Assembly: GCF_900107415.1 (NCBI RefSeq)
Contig: NZ_FNPX01000007.1
Span: 1-64,000 of the forward strand
Direction: 5' to 3'
Source of the DNA: Jannaschia faecimaris
GTDB taxonomy: Bacteria; Pseudomonadota; Alphaproteobacteria; Rhodobacterales; Rhodobacteraceae
Length of the DNA stretch: 64,000 bases
Below the pieces are notes generated by a model. It was not told where the DNA came from, searched no databases, and saw nothing but the letters and a program-made list of their open reading frames with translations. Position numbers and translations under genes: made by a program. Below are positions 53,096 through 63,420 of the stretch, in pieces. Numbering within the stretch: position 1 is the stretch's first letter; each line of letters opens with the position of its first letter.

Positions 53096-54811
53096 TTAGT
53101 TCCAGGACTGGATGAGCTCATCGTAGGAGATGGTCATCGGCTCTTCGTCCTCGTTCTCCAGCTTGGCATAGGGCGCACCCGGCTGTTCGAACCAGTACTC
53201 GGCGTCCTGCTCTTCGTTCAGGACGGGTCCTAGGTCACCTTGGACACCAGCCCGCTCAAGACGCTCAAGCACGCGCTCCTGATCGGCACAGAGTGAATCC
53301 AGCGCCTCCTGCGGGGATTTTGCACCGGACATTGCGTCGCCAATGTTCTGCCACCACAGCTGAGCCAGCTTCGGGTAGTCGGGCACGTTCGTCCCGGTCG
53401 GCGACCACTGAACGCGGGCGGGCGAGCGGTAGAACTCGACCAGACCACCTAGTTTGTCGGCACGCTCCGTGAAGGACTCGTGCTGGATCGTCGACTCGCG
53501 GATGAAGGTCAGACCCACTTGGGACTTCTTCACGTCCACCGTCTTGGACACGACGAACTGGGCATAGAGCCATGCGGCTTGCGCCCGGTCGACAGGGGTA
53601 GACTTCATCAGCGTCCAGGACCCTGCGTCCTGGTAACCGACCTTCTGTCCCTCTTTCCAGTAGACGCCGTGCGGGGATGGGGCCATGCGCCACTTGGGCG
53701 TGCCGTCCTCGTTCATCACGGGCAGACCGGGCTTCACCGTGTCGGCCGTGAAGGCGGTATACCAGAACATCTGCTGGGCGATGTTGCCTTGCGCGGGGAT
53801 CGGGCCGGCTTCGCCGAAGGTCATGCCGGCTGCGGTGGGCGGCGAGTACTTGTTGAGCCACTCGATCGCCTTGGTCACGGCATAGACGGCCGCGGGTGAG
53901 TTGGTCGCACCACCGCGTGCCACGCAGGAGCCGGTGGGCTGCGAGTTCTCGTTTACGCGGATGCCCCATTCGTCGACGGGCAGGCCGTTCGGTTCACCCA
54001 CGTCGCCCATTCCGGCCATGGACATCCATGCGTCGGTGTAACGCCAGCCGAGCGACGGATCCTTCTTGCCGTAGTCCATGTTGCCGAAGACTTCACCTTC
54101 GACGCCCAGACGGCTCAGGTCACGGCCGGTGAAGAACTCGGCTATGTCCTCGTAGGCGGACCAGTTCACCGGAACGCCCAGTTCGTAGCCGTACTTCTCC
54201 TGGAAGTCGGCCTTGTTCTGCTCGTCGTTGAACCAGTCGTACCGGAACCAGTAAAGGTTCGCGAACTGCTGGGTCGGCAGCTGGTAGAGCTTGCCGTCCG
54301 GCCCGGTCGTGAAGCTGGTGCCGATGAAGTCGGCGACGTCCAGCGTGGGCAGGGTCACGGCGGCACCTTCGCCAGCCATCCAGTCGGTGAGGTTACGTAC
54401 CTGCTGGTAGCGCCAGTGGGTGCCGATCAGGTCCGAGTCGTTGACGTAGGCGTCGTAGATGTTCTCGCCCGACTGCATCTGGGTCTGAAGCTTCTCGACG
54501 ACATCGCCCTCGCCGATCAGGTCATGTGTGACCTGGATGCCGGTGATCGCGGTGAAGGCCGGGGCCAGGACCTGCGATTCATACTCGTGCGTGGTGATCG
54601 TTTCCGACACGACGTTGATCGACATGCCCGCGTAAGGTGCTGCGGCATCGACGAAGAACTGCATTTCGGCTTCTTGTGCGGCGCGGTCGATCGAGGACAT
54701 ATCGCCGATCTCCGAGTCGAGGAACGCGCGTGCCGCGTCCATGTCGGCAAAGGCTGGCGCGCCGAACAGCGCAAGCCCTAATGCCGTGGTTGTGGTAAAG
54801 ATCTTGTTCAT
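53096..54811 (-). CDS. glpV: Glycerol ABC transporter, substrate-binding protein GlpV
   Basis: Periplasmic binding protein of the high-affinity glycerol ABC transporter first described in Rhizobium leguminosarum. 571 residues, signal peptide of 22 residues (FGAPAFADM), then the long extracytoplasmic fold with YDAYVNDSDLIGTHWRYQQ, QLPTQQFANLYWFRYDW and WSPTGTNVPDYPKLAQLWW. Much longer than maltose- or UgpB-type receptors (about 430), as for GlpV. AAGGGAGGAAAGAC precedes the ATG. Last gene of glpSTPQUV, in the known order. Confidence 0.9.
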   Translation of the reverse strand: MNKIFTTTTALGLALFGAPAFADMDAARAFLDSEIGDMSSIDRAAQEAEMQFFVDAAAPYAGMSINVVSETITTHEYESQVLAPAFTAITGIQVTHDLIGEGDVVEKLQTQMQSGENIYDAYVNDSDLIGTHWRYQQVRNLTDWMAGEGAAVTLPTLDVADFIGTSFTTGPDGKLYQLPTQQFANLYWFRYDWFNDEQNKADFQEKYGYELGVPVNWSAYEDIAEFFTGRDLSRLGVEGEVFGNMDYGKKDPSLGWRYTDAWMSMAGMGDVGEPNGLPVDEWGIRVNENSQPTGSCVARGGATNSPAAVYAVTKAIEWLNKYSPPTAAGMTFGEAGPIPAQGNIAQQMFWYTAFTADTVKPGLPVMNEDGTPKWRMAPSPHGVYWKEGQKVGYQDAGSWTLMKSTPVDRAQAAWLYAQFVVSKTVDVKKSQVGLTFIRESTIQHESFTERADKLGGLVEFYRSPARVQWSPTGTNVPDYPKLAQLWWQNIGDAMSGAKSPQEALDSLCADQERVLERLERAGVQGDLGPVLNEEQDAEYWFEQPGAPYAKLENEDEEPMTISYDELIQSWN

Positions 54812-54844
54812 GTCTTTCCTCCCTTGGTGACAATTATTGGCGCG

Positions 54845-55120
54845 TCAGACCCAGCGGAACACCGCTGCGGCGTAGACGGCACAGACGACCAGCGCGCCCA
54901 GTTGGGGCAGTCCGCTGAGACCGAGCCAGGCCAGGTTAATAAAGGCCGAGCCCAGAAGCGTGATGAACAACCTGTCACCCCGCGTCGTTTCGATCCGGAG
55001 AATGCCGGTCCGCGGCGTCTCCGGGAATTTGATCGCAAGCACTGTGAAAACCAGCAGGATGCCCGCGATGATGATAAAGAAGAGCGCTGTGGGCCAAGTC
55101 CAGGCCATCCAGTCAAGCAT
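54845..55120 (-). CDS. glpU: GlpU, small DUF2160 membrane protein
   Basis: A 91-residue membrane protein with two or three helices (WPTALFFIIIAGILLVFTVLAI, and GALVVCAVYAAAVF) of the DUF2160 family, always encoded between glpQ and glpV in these transporters. Reported as part of the locus; its molecular role is not known. The position between glpQ and glpV is the main evidence for the name. Confidence 0.83.
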   Translation of the reverse strand: MLDWMAWTWPTALFFIIIAGILLVFTVLAIKFPETPRTGILRIETTRGDRLFITLLGSAFINLAWLGLSGLPQLGALVVCAVYAAAVFRWV

Positions 55121-55132
55121 GGTCAGTTCTCC

Positions 55133-56022
55133 TCAGACGCGGCCCAGGGCGAAGCCCTTGGCGATGTAGTTGCGCACGAAATAGATGACGAGTGCGCCGG
55201 GCAGGATCGTCAGCACCCCCGCGGCGGCCAGCACACCCCAGTCGACGCCCGATGCCCCCACGGTGCGGGTCATGGTCGCCGCGATTGGCTTGGCATCGAC
55301 GGCTGTCAAAGTGCGCGATAACAATAGTTCAACCCATGAGAACATGAAGGCGAAAAACGCAGCGACGCCGATCCCGCTCGCGATCAGGGGCATGAATATG
55401 CGGATGAAGAAGCGCGGGAAGGAGTAGCCGTCGATATAGGCTGTCTCGTCGATTTCCTTAGGCACGCCGCGCATGAACCCTTCCAGGATCCACACGGCCA
55501 GCGGAACGTTGAATAGGCAATGCGCCAGCGCGACCGCGATGTGCGTGTCGAACAGGCCGACCGAGGAATAGAGTTGAAAGAACGGCAGCGCGAAGACGGC
55601 TGGCGGGGCCATCCGATTGGTCAGCAGCCAGAAAAACAGATGCTTGTCGCCCATGAAGCTGTAGCGGCTGAACGCATAGGCAGCGGGCAAAGCCACGACC
55701 AGCGTGATCGTGACGTTCATCGTCACGTAGATCATCGAGTTGATGTAGCCCATGTACCAGCTGGGGTCCGTCAGGATCGTACGGTAGTTCTCCAGCGTCA
55801 GGTCATTCGGCCAGAGCGTGAAGGACGAGAGGATTTCCGTGTTCGTCTTGAGCGACATGTTCAGCAGCCAGTAAAGCGGCAGCAGAAGGAACAGCAGATA
55901 GAGTCCCATCACCACGGCCGAGCCGCTGGGCCGGAACTGGCGGCGCGTGCGCGCGCGCGGCACGGAGGCGGTCATCTTGCCGGGCAGTGAAGCCGCGCCG
56001 GGAGCCTGTGCGGTATCGGACA

Positions 56023-56023
<1 letters not shown>
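55133..56023 (-). CDS. glpQ: Glycerol ABC transporter permease GlpQ
   Basis: A 296-residue MalG-type permease. Six transmembrane segments and the EAA loop EGFMRGVPKEIDETAYIDGYS. ATGA overlap with glpP (56023). It follows glpP in the same order as in Rhizobium. Do not confuse with the glycerophosphodiesterase also called GlpQ. Confidence 0.9.
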
Positions 56024-56891
<868 letters not shown>

Positions 56892-56895
<4 letters not shown>

Positions 56896-57977
56896 GCCGC
56901 TTCCCCCTCGGGCTTGATGCGCCAGCTATCGGCGTAAACGTTGACGCCCTCGGGGTCGAAAGTGATGCGGTTGGCGTCCGCAGGGATTTCCTCGCTTTCG
57001 CCTATGATGATGTTCACTTCTGTCCCGAAGACATCCGCGCGAACAATCTTGTGGCGACCGACATCTTCCACACGTTTCACGCGCGCCGGCAACCCGGCAT
57101 CGCCCGTGGTCAGGCGTGTGAATTCAGGGCGAACGCCGACTTCGATCTTGCCGCCGGGCGTTCCGAATCCCCGTCCGAGATCAACCTGTGTACCGCTGAT
57201 CACGGCGCTGGTCCCCGAAAGCGTCGCGTCGAGCACATTCATGCCAGGCGAGCCGATAAAATAGCCAACGAAGGTATGCTCGGGTCGCTCGAACAGCTCC
57301 TGCGGCGTGCCCATCTGCACGACGCGACCGTCGTACATCACGACCACCTTGTCCGCGAAGGTCAGTGCCTCGGTCTGGTCATGGGTGACGTAGATCATCG
57401 TGTGGCCGAACTCGTGGTGCAGCGATTTCAACTGCGTGCGCAACTCCCATTTCATATGCGGGTCGATCACGGTCAGCGGCTCGTCGAACAGCAGCGCGTT
57501 CACGTCCTCGCGCACCATGCCGCGTCCCAGCGAGATCTTCTGCTTGGCATCCGCTGTCAGGCCGCGCGCCTTGCGGTTCAGCATGTCCTCCATGCCGATC
57601 ATCGCCGCGATCTGGTTCACGCGATCCTTCACATATGCTGCATCCGCACCCCGGTTGCGAAGCGGGAAGGCAAGGTTATCGCGCACGGTCATCGTGTCGT
57701 AGACGACGGGAAACTGGAAAACTTGGGCGATATTGCGCTGCGCCGTCGGAGCGTCGGTCACGTCCTTGCCGTCGAACAGGATGCGCCCCTGGCTGGGGTG
57801 CAAAAGGCCGGAGATGATGTTGAGCAACGTGGACTTGCCACAGCCGGAGGCTCCGAGAAGTGCATAGGCCTCCCCATCGCGCCAGTCATGGTTCAACTCC
57901 TTGAGGGCGAAATCGTCCTCTCTGCTTGGATTAGGCAGGTAGGAGTGTGCAAGGTTGTCGAGGGTGATCTTGGCCAT
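56892..57977 (-). CDS. glpT: Glycerol ABC transporter ATPase GlpT
   Basis: Second ATPase of the transporter, 361 residues: Walker A GASGCGKSTLLNIISG, Walker B ALLFDEPLTVID, H-loop YVTHDQTEALT and a MalK-like C-terminal regulatory domain (EVGVRPEF, TOBE). The signature region is RGLTADAKQKISLGRGM in place of LSGGQ, an oddity known for this pair. Start at 57977 fits the family; the frame to 58064 lies in glpS. Not the GlpT antiporter of E. coli. Confidence 0.88.
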
Positions 57978-57987
57978 GTCGTTCCCC

Positions 57988-59076
57988 TCAGGCTGCTGCG
58001 GCGTAAGCGGCAGGCGCGACCAGCGCCCCGCTCTCTGCGAAGATATAGACGTGGGCCGGGTCAAGGTAGGCCTCCACCTGGCTGCCCAGCGTCAGGTTGC
58101 GTACCCCATGAATCAGCCCGACCCAACGTTCACCTTCGTGGTCGAGGTGCACAAAGGTCTCGGACCCGGTGATTTCGGTGACTGCGAGTTTCGTCTTGAA
58201 TTCCAGCGCGGTCTCAACGTGACGCGACAGCTCCAGGTGATTGGGGCGGAAGCCGGCCATGTAGGACCCGTCGGGAACCTGCGCCAAGGCATCCGTCGCC
58301 GGTGCGGTCTGGTTGTTGCTGAAGAGGAGCATGCCGTCTGATTTGCGGATATTCATGAAGTTCATGGGTGGGTCTGAAAACACGCGCGCAGTCGTGGCGT
58401 CCACCGGCTTGCGATAGACCGAAGGCGTTGGCCCGAACTGCGTCACCCGGCCTTCCCAAAGTGTGGCGACATTCCCGCCAAGCAGCAGTGCCTCCTCGGG
58501 TTCGGTCGTCGCGTAGACGAAGATGGAGCCTGCTTCCTCGAAGATCTTGGGAATCTCGGCGCGAAGTTCCTCGCGCAGTTTGTAGTCCAGGTTCGCCAGC
58601 GGCTCGTCCAGCAGGACAAGTCCGGCGTCCTTGACCAGCGCGCGCGCAAGGGCGCACCGCTGCTGTTGGCCACCGGACAACTCCAACGGTTTGCGGTCCA
58701 GCATTCCGCCAAGCTGCATCAGCTCCGCGGCCTTGCGGACCGACGCGTCGATCTCGTCCCTAGACTGGCCCAGCAGGCGCATGGGGCTGGCAATGTTGTC
58801 GTAGACGGTCATCGAAGGGTAGTTAATAAACTGCTGATAGACCATCGCGACGCCACGGTCCTGCACGCGCATACCGGTCACGTCGTCACCGTTCCATATA
58901 ACGCGACCGGTGTTCGGGACATCAAGCCCCGCCATCAGGCGCATCAGGGACGTCTTGCCCGAAAGCGTAGGGCCCAGCAGAACGTTCATCGTCCCTGGCT
59001 GCAACGTCAGGTCGGTCGGATGGATATGAACCTGACCATCGACCGCTTTTGACACGCCCTCGAACACCAATGACAT
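57988..59076 (-). CDS. glpS: Glycerol ABC transporter ATPase GlpS
   Basis: First ATPase, 362 residues: Walker A region LLGPTLSGKTSLMRLMAG (GPTLSGKT, a variant), signature LSGGQQQRCALARALV, Walker B VLLDEPLANLD, then a MalK-like regulatory domain. Partner of GlpT; together they are a heterodimer. Start at 59076 after GGGGAGAGAAGC; the longer frame to 59151 is not supported. First gene of the operon, behind operator-like repeats at 59242-59256 and 59404-59418. Confidence 0.88.
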   Translation of the reverse strand: MSLVFEGVSKAVDGQVHIHPTDLTLQPGTMNVLLGPTLSGKTSLMRLMAGLDVPNTGRVIWNGDDVTGMRVQDRGVAMVYQQFINYPSMTVYDNIASPMRLLGQSRDEIDASVRKAAELMQLGGMLDRKPLELSGGQQQRCALARALVKDAGLVLLDEPLANLDYKLREELRAEIPKIFEEAGSIFVYATTEPEEALLLGGNVATLWEGRVTQFGPTPSVYRKPVDATTARVFSDPPMNFMNIRKSDGMLLFSNNQTAPATDALAQVPDGSYMAGFRPNHLELSRHVETALEFKTKLAVTEITGSETFVHLDHEGERWVGLIHGVRNLTLGSQVEAYLDPAHVYIFAESGALVAPAAYAAAA

Positions 59077-59560
59077 TTGAGCTTCTCTCCCCGATGAGTC
59101 GTTCCGGACGCCACGTCCCATAAACTCCGACGTTTCTGGACTTGCACACAAAGTGCATCACGCTAAGCGTATGACAACGTCGCCTCCCAGCACCCTCGTC
59201 GCGGAGACAATACCATATTCTGAAACCTGTCAATTACGAACTTTCGTTTGTGTTCGTAATCGCGGTGTTCGCAAGTCTGACAAGGCGAGCGTGGAAGCTG
59301 AACAAATGAAGTGCGGTTGGCTGACATTTAAGCGCTTTGGGTCGCTGATCTGTGAGCCGTTGGTTTCGTTTTTAGATATCCCCTCGCACAATCGGAGCAA
59401 AAGCGAATTAAAACGAACATTTGACCGCGTGGGGTGACATCGGGTGAACTATCCCGGTGCGCGATACGGCCCAGCAACTGCGCGCGATTCACCCCGCGTT
59501 GACGTTCGATGGCTTCTGACGCATCTTCATGCCGCGCTGCAGCATTGCCCGGAGGATTCC
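59077..59560. other. Divergent intergenic region between glpS and the ParA gene
   Basis: About 480 bp without a gene. It carries the operator-like repeats described above and presumably the promoters of glpS (minus) and parA (plus). The centre is relatively AT-rich compared with the flanks. No RNA gene is recognised. Confidence 0.6.
59242..59422 (-). promoter_or_regulatory. Candidate GlpR/DeoR operators upstream of glpS
   Basis: Two 10-bp spaced pairs: TTTCG at 59242 and GTTCG at 59252 (another GTTCG at 59267), and CGAAT at 59404 and CGAAC at 59414, the last continuing to CGAACATTT as in the glpD palindrome half. They lie 165-345 bp before the glpS start. Same pattern as upstream of glpK and glpD. 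Confidence 0.5.
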
Positions 59561-60199
59561 ATGGCGACAATTATTACCATCGCACAGCAGAAGGGCGGGT
59601 CGGGCAAAACGACGTTCACCGCGCACGTCGCCTGTGAACTTGCGGCGCGGGGGCACCGGGTTGCGCTGTTGGATGTCGATCCGCAGGGGTCTCTCGGGCG
59701 TTGGTTCATGACCCGCTATGAACGCGCGGATGGATTGAAGGGCGATATCACGTTTTCAACATCGTCGGCTTGGGGCGTCACGTTTGAATGCTCCAAGTAC
59801 AAGGACGACTACGATTTCATCCTTATCGACACACCCCCCAAGATCGACAGCGACCTGAAGCCCGCGCTGCGGATCGCGGACCTGGTGCTGGTTCCGGTCT
59901 CTGCCTCCGAGGTTGACCTGTGGGCGACGGAGGGCGTGCTGGAGCTGGCCGCGCGCGAGAATAAACGCCCACTGGTCGTCCTGAACCGGGCGCGGACAGG
60001 GACAAAGCTTTCCACAAAAATTTTGGAGGCCCTGTCAGGGCTGGAGGCGGGCGCGGCAAAAACTGTCCTCGCTCAGCGCGTCGCTTATGCCGAGTCACTG
60101 GGTCAGGGGCAGGGAGTCTGCGAGTTTCCGGGGGGCAAGGCCGCAGCGGAGGAAGTTGGCCGGCTTACAGACGAACTTCTGGCCCTGCTGGATACCTGA
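59561..60199 (+). CDS. ParA/MinD-type ATPase
   Basis: A 212-residue deviant Walker ATPase: KGGSGKTTFTAHVACELA (signature Lys11 and catalytic Lys16), LLDVDPQGSLGRW (Walker A'), and DFILIDTPPK (Walker B). No ParB partner or parS site is seen near. Start at 59561 after GGAGG. Such short orphan ParAs position cargo like chemoreceptor clusters (PpfA in Rhodobacter), carboxysomes or capsule machinery; proximity to kps genes on one side and a che cluster 8 kb away leaves both open. The gene converges with kpsC. Confidence 0.85.
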   Translation: MATIITIAQQKGGSGKTTFTAHVACELAARGHRVALLDVDPQGSLGRWFMTRYERADGLKGDITFSTSSAWGVTFECSKYKDDYDFILIDTPPKIDSDLKPALRIADLVLVPVSASEVDLWATEGVLELAARENKRPLVVLNRARTGTKLSTKILEALSGLEAGAAKTVLAQRVAYAESLGQGQGVCEFPGGKAAAEEVGRLTDELLALLDT

Positions 60200-60205
60200 A
60201 TCACA

Positions 60206-62197
60206 TCATCGCCAAAGATGCGCATAGGAGGCGAAGACGCCCTGTGCCTTGGCCAAAAGGCGATTGCCAGGACCTAGCGATGGCATCGGGCCGTGCGCTA
60301 GACGGTGCACAATGGCTTCTGGCGGGGCGGCGGTGCCGATGACCGGGTCGAAATATCTCGGATATTCAATGAGAACGGCGTGGATCAGCGCGTCCAGAGA
60401 CGGGCGCGCGGCACGCCGCCGGGCCGGTGTGCGGCCAAGATCCTTGGTCAGGCCCCAACCGGCATAGAACGGTGCACCCAGCGTGATGACGGGCGTTTCT
60501 CGCAACAGGCCTTCGAACCCCAGCAGCGAGGTCATCGTCCAGATGGTGCTGGCCCTTTCGATCAGGGCGATGGGGTCGGCGTGTGATGCCACAAGGTCGG
60601 CATCCGCAGCAGAAATGTGCCCGTTGCGCAGGCCCGCCTCCACGTCGGGATGCGGCTTATAGACGATGAAGGCGTCGGGGTTTGCCTTTCGCACAGCGGA
60701 CAGCAGTGAATTGTTATCAGCTACTTCAGTGGCCCCCAGTCGGATCGACGCATCATCTGCAACCTGTCCCGGAACAAGAACGATATCTCCGGCAGGCAGC
60801 TCGGGCATCGCCCGGTCCAAGTTATATTTCGACAGGCGTTCGGCGACCACGGCGGCCCGCAATCTTGCCGCGCGGATCAGGGCGTCGGGGGGCAATCTGC
60901 TGGCGGCGACAATCGCGTCTTCCAAGTCTGACGGGCGGGTGGGGTCGAAGTACATGCCCTTGCTGTCCAGCACGAGCGACAGTGGCGGGATCAGGTCGGC
61001 ACCCAGCCCGCGGGAGCGTAGAAAGCCGTCTTCCAAACGGGTGACGGGCGGGTGATCCACGGGTGATCCACGTCCGACGTCGTCGATGACATCCGCCGCG
61101 CCCCAGACCAGCGGGTGCCGCGCCGGGTCGGGGCTGTAGCTCACCCGGTGCGATAGGAACCGGCGCAGCGGCGCGCGCTTCCACAGGCGCATGTCGGGTG
61201 CGGACCAGCCGTCACGATCTTCGCGCCAGGCCCGCGCCCGCGCCTCAAGGATGCGCACCACATCAACGGGGTCGCAAAGGCAGTCGCGATGGGGGTCGTA
61301 CCATTTCGGATAGAGGACCATCGTTCCCGCAAACAGCTGAACCCGCGTCAGCTTGCGGTGGCGGCGGTCCAGCGGGTTGCGGTCGTCATCCAGGCCCCAG
61401 CCGGAGTAGAATGGCTGTCCGAAGGTTATGGGCCGGTGTCCGTGCAGGATTGCTTCGAACCCCATCTGGCTGCTGACGGTGTAGACCTTCACGGCCCCTT
61501 GCAGAAGTTTTGCTGGCGGCAGGGGCCGGGTCTCCAGTGCCGCCCCGAAGATCGCGTCGGCATCGGAGTAATGCCCCTCGCGATGACCCTGGGTGGTTTC
61601 GGGATGGGTCTTGATGACGATGCGTGCGCCGGGGTTTTCCTCGCGGGCGATCAGGAGCATTTCGCGGAAGGTGCTCTCGCTCGCCCCGCCCAGGCGGATC
61701 GAGGCGTCGCCCCGCGTCTGATCCACGACAAGGACATAACCGGGTGCGGGCGCATCAAGGTCGCATTGGGTGGCCGCGTATTTCGTGACGCCGGACCGGG
61801 CCCATTCCTCCATCAATAGCCGCGTACGCCCGATCAGGTCGCCGTCGTCGAAATCATGCGTCGCCAGTATGGTTTCCAGATCGGACGGCGTCCTGCTGTC
61901 GAAGTATGCGGCGCGTCTGTCGATGGTCAGAGACATGGTCGGTTCCCGGTCACGACCGGGATGGAGCGAGCGCAGGAAGCCGTCTTCGAAGCGAAGGATC
62001 GGCGCATTATAGCGGGTTGCGACGGCCTCGGCCCGCGCGCTGGTTCCGGCATGGCCCCAGGCGGCGACCCACTCGCCGGCGCGGGGCAGACCCGGACGTA
62101 AATTGATACCGGCCAGCCACGCGATACGGCGAATGCGCCGGTTGAAGAACCCGCCCGAGACGAAGCGCGCCGTCAGCGGCGTCTCGGGCGGGGTCAT
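60206..62197 (-). CDS. kpsC: Capsule Kdo-transferase KpsC
   Basis: Builds the poly-Kdo linker on the phosphatidylglycerol acceptor of ABC-transporter-dependent capsules. 663 residues with two tandem glycosyltransferase modules: first at about 1-340 (FEDGFLRS at 70-77, GDASIRLG, KTHPE), second at about 355-650 (LEDGFLRS at 388-395, DDASIRLG, KPHPD). This duplication is the KpsC pattern (retaining beta-Kdo transferases GT99 and GT107). Converges with parA, 6 bp between stops; start 2 bp from the wza-like gene stop. Confidence 0.92.
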   Translation of the reverse strand: MTPPETPLTARFVSGGFFNRRIRRIAWLAGINLRPGLPRAGEWVAAWGHAGTSARAEAVATRYNAPILRFEDGFLRSLHPGRDREPTMSLTIDRRAAYFDSRTPSDLETILATHDFDDGDLIGRTRLLMEEWARSGVTKYAATQCDLDAPAPGYVLVVDQTRGDASIRLGGASESTFREMLLIAREENPGARIVIKTHPETTQGHREGHYSDADAIFGAALETRPLPPAKLLQGAVKVYTVSSQMGFEAILHGHRPITFGQPFYSGWGLDDDRNPLDRRHRKLTRVQLFAGTMVLYPKWYDPHRDCLCDPVDVVRILEARARAWREDRDGWSAPDMRLWKRAPLRRFLSHRVSYSPDPARHPLVWGAADVIDDVGRGSPVDHPPVTRLEDGFLRSRGLGADLIPPLSLVLDSKGMYFDPTRPSDLEDAIVAASRLPPDALIRAARLRAAVVAERLSKYNLDRAMPELPAGDIVLVPGQVADDASIRLGATEVADNNSLLSAVRKANPDAFIVYKPHPDVEAGLRNGHISAADADLVASHADPIALIERASTIWTMTSLLGFEGLLRETPVITLGAPFYAGWGLTKDLGRTPARRRAARPSLDALIHAVLIEYPRYFDPVIGTAAPPEAIVHRLAHGPMPSLGPGNRLLAKAQGVFASYAHLWR

Positions 62198-62198
62198 G

Positions 62199-63338
62199 TC
62201 AGTTTACGCCGACGGTGCCGGCTGCCGATGTGATCTGACCCAGCGAGCCGAAGACGGCGGCGACCGACCGGTTCCAGGCCACGATCGGCGCTTCGGTGAC
62301 GTAGATCGTATCGCCGTCCCGGATCACGAAGTCGCGGGCGTCGAACATCCCGTTGGGTTCGGTCAGGTCGAGGACATAGACGACCCGCTGTGTTCCGATC
62401 AGGTCATCACGGCCCATCAGGGTCCGCGCGATTTCCTCGGGTTCGTTGCGGAAGACGAAGACGCCCGTGGGGTTCGCCAGCATCGGGTTCAGGCCGCCGA
62501 CCTGGGCCAGTGCCTCGATCGCGGTGATGATTTCGGTCTGAAACTCCAGTCGGGTCTGGGCACCGGTCGCCCCGAGTACGGAAAATGCGCGCGTATCCTC
62601 TTCCACGAAAATGGTGTCGCCATTGCGCAGGGCGATATCCATGCCTGGGTTCTTGAACAGGTCAGACAGATAGGCGGTTTCGGTTCGGTTGCCGCGCTTG
62701 ACGTTGACCAGCGCGATGTCGGGCGGGATGGCCACGCCCCCGGCGGCGGCGATCATGCCGGTCAGGGTGCGGGTGGGGCGTTCGATCGGGAAGACGCCTT
62801 GGCTACTGGTGCCGCCTACGACATTGACGGTTGCACCGTCGCCGGCCAACCGCCGCACGACGACTTGTGGGTCCGGCGTCTGCTCGTCCAGGCGGCGCGT
62901 GATCAGCTGGCGCAGGGCCTCGGGCGTCTGGCCGGCGGCGCGCAGACGGCCCGCGTAGGGGATGAAGATCATGCCGGACGCGTCGACCTGCACTTCGTCG
63001 ATCAGCGAGGCGGAGGCCCCCGCGTTGGTCAGAAGACCGTCCTCGACGTTTTCGTAAATGATCAGGCCAAGCGTGTCGCCGGGTCGAATCGTGTCCGCCC
63101 CCAGTACGCCCGCATGGCGAAATTCGCTGCTGAAGCCCAGGGCGGGGGTGATGGCGGTGGCCGCGGTGACGCGCGGGTTCACGCTGACGATGAAGGCATC
63201 GCCGCCGTTCATCACGCTGCCCTGGAATATTTCGCGTTTGTTAGGACCGGACCGGGGCAGCGTCCCGCAGGATGCCACCAGGGTCACGGCCAGAAACAAG
63301 GCGAGAGATCTCGCCATCCGGGTTGCCTGTTTGCTCAC
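62199..63338 (-). CDS. Polysaccharide export outer-membrane lipoprotein (KpsD/Wza family)
   Basis: A 379-residue outer-membrane polysaccharide export protein. N-terminal signal with lipobox LVASC, then the PES domain (IRPGDTLGLIIYENV) and two to three SLBB-type repeats (VNVVGGTSSQGVFPIERP, AFSVLGATGAQTRL, RNGDTIFVEED). GTG at 63338 after AAAGG is taken as start; ATG at 63317 is the alternative. It lies between kpsS and kpsC, so it probably forms the exit channel of the same capsule. Confidence 0.88.
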   Translation of the reverse strand: MSKQATRMARSLALFLAVTLVASCGTLPRSGPNKREIFQGSVMNGGDAFIVSVNPRVTAATAITPALGFSSEFRHAGVLGADTIRPGDTLGLIIYENVEDGLLTNAGASASLIDEVQVDASGMIFIPYAGRLRAAGQTPEALRQLITRRLDEQTPDPQVVVRRLAGDGATVNVVGGTSSQGVFPIERPTRTLTGMIAAAGGVAIPPDIALVNVKRGNRTETAYLSDLFKNPGMDIALRNGDTIFVEEDTRAFSVLGATGAQTRLEFQTEIITAIEALAQVGGLNPMLANPTGVFVFRNEPEEIARTLMGRDDLIGTQRVVYVLDLTEPNGMFDARDFVIRDGDTIYVTEAPIVAWNRSVAAVFGSLGQITSAAGTVGVN

Positions 63339-63420
63339 GTGCTCTGCCTTTCGCTGTGCCTTTCGGTCCTCTTGTGGGGGTTGTCCCCCATCCGGGTCCT
63401 TGGGCTTCGGGTAGTGTGCC

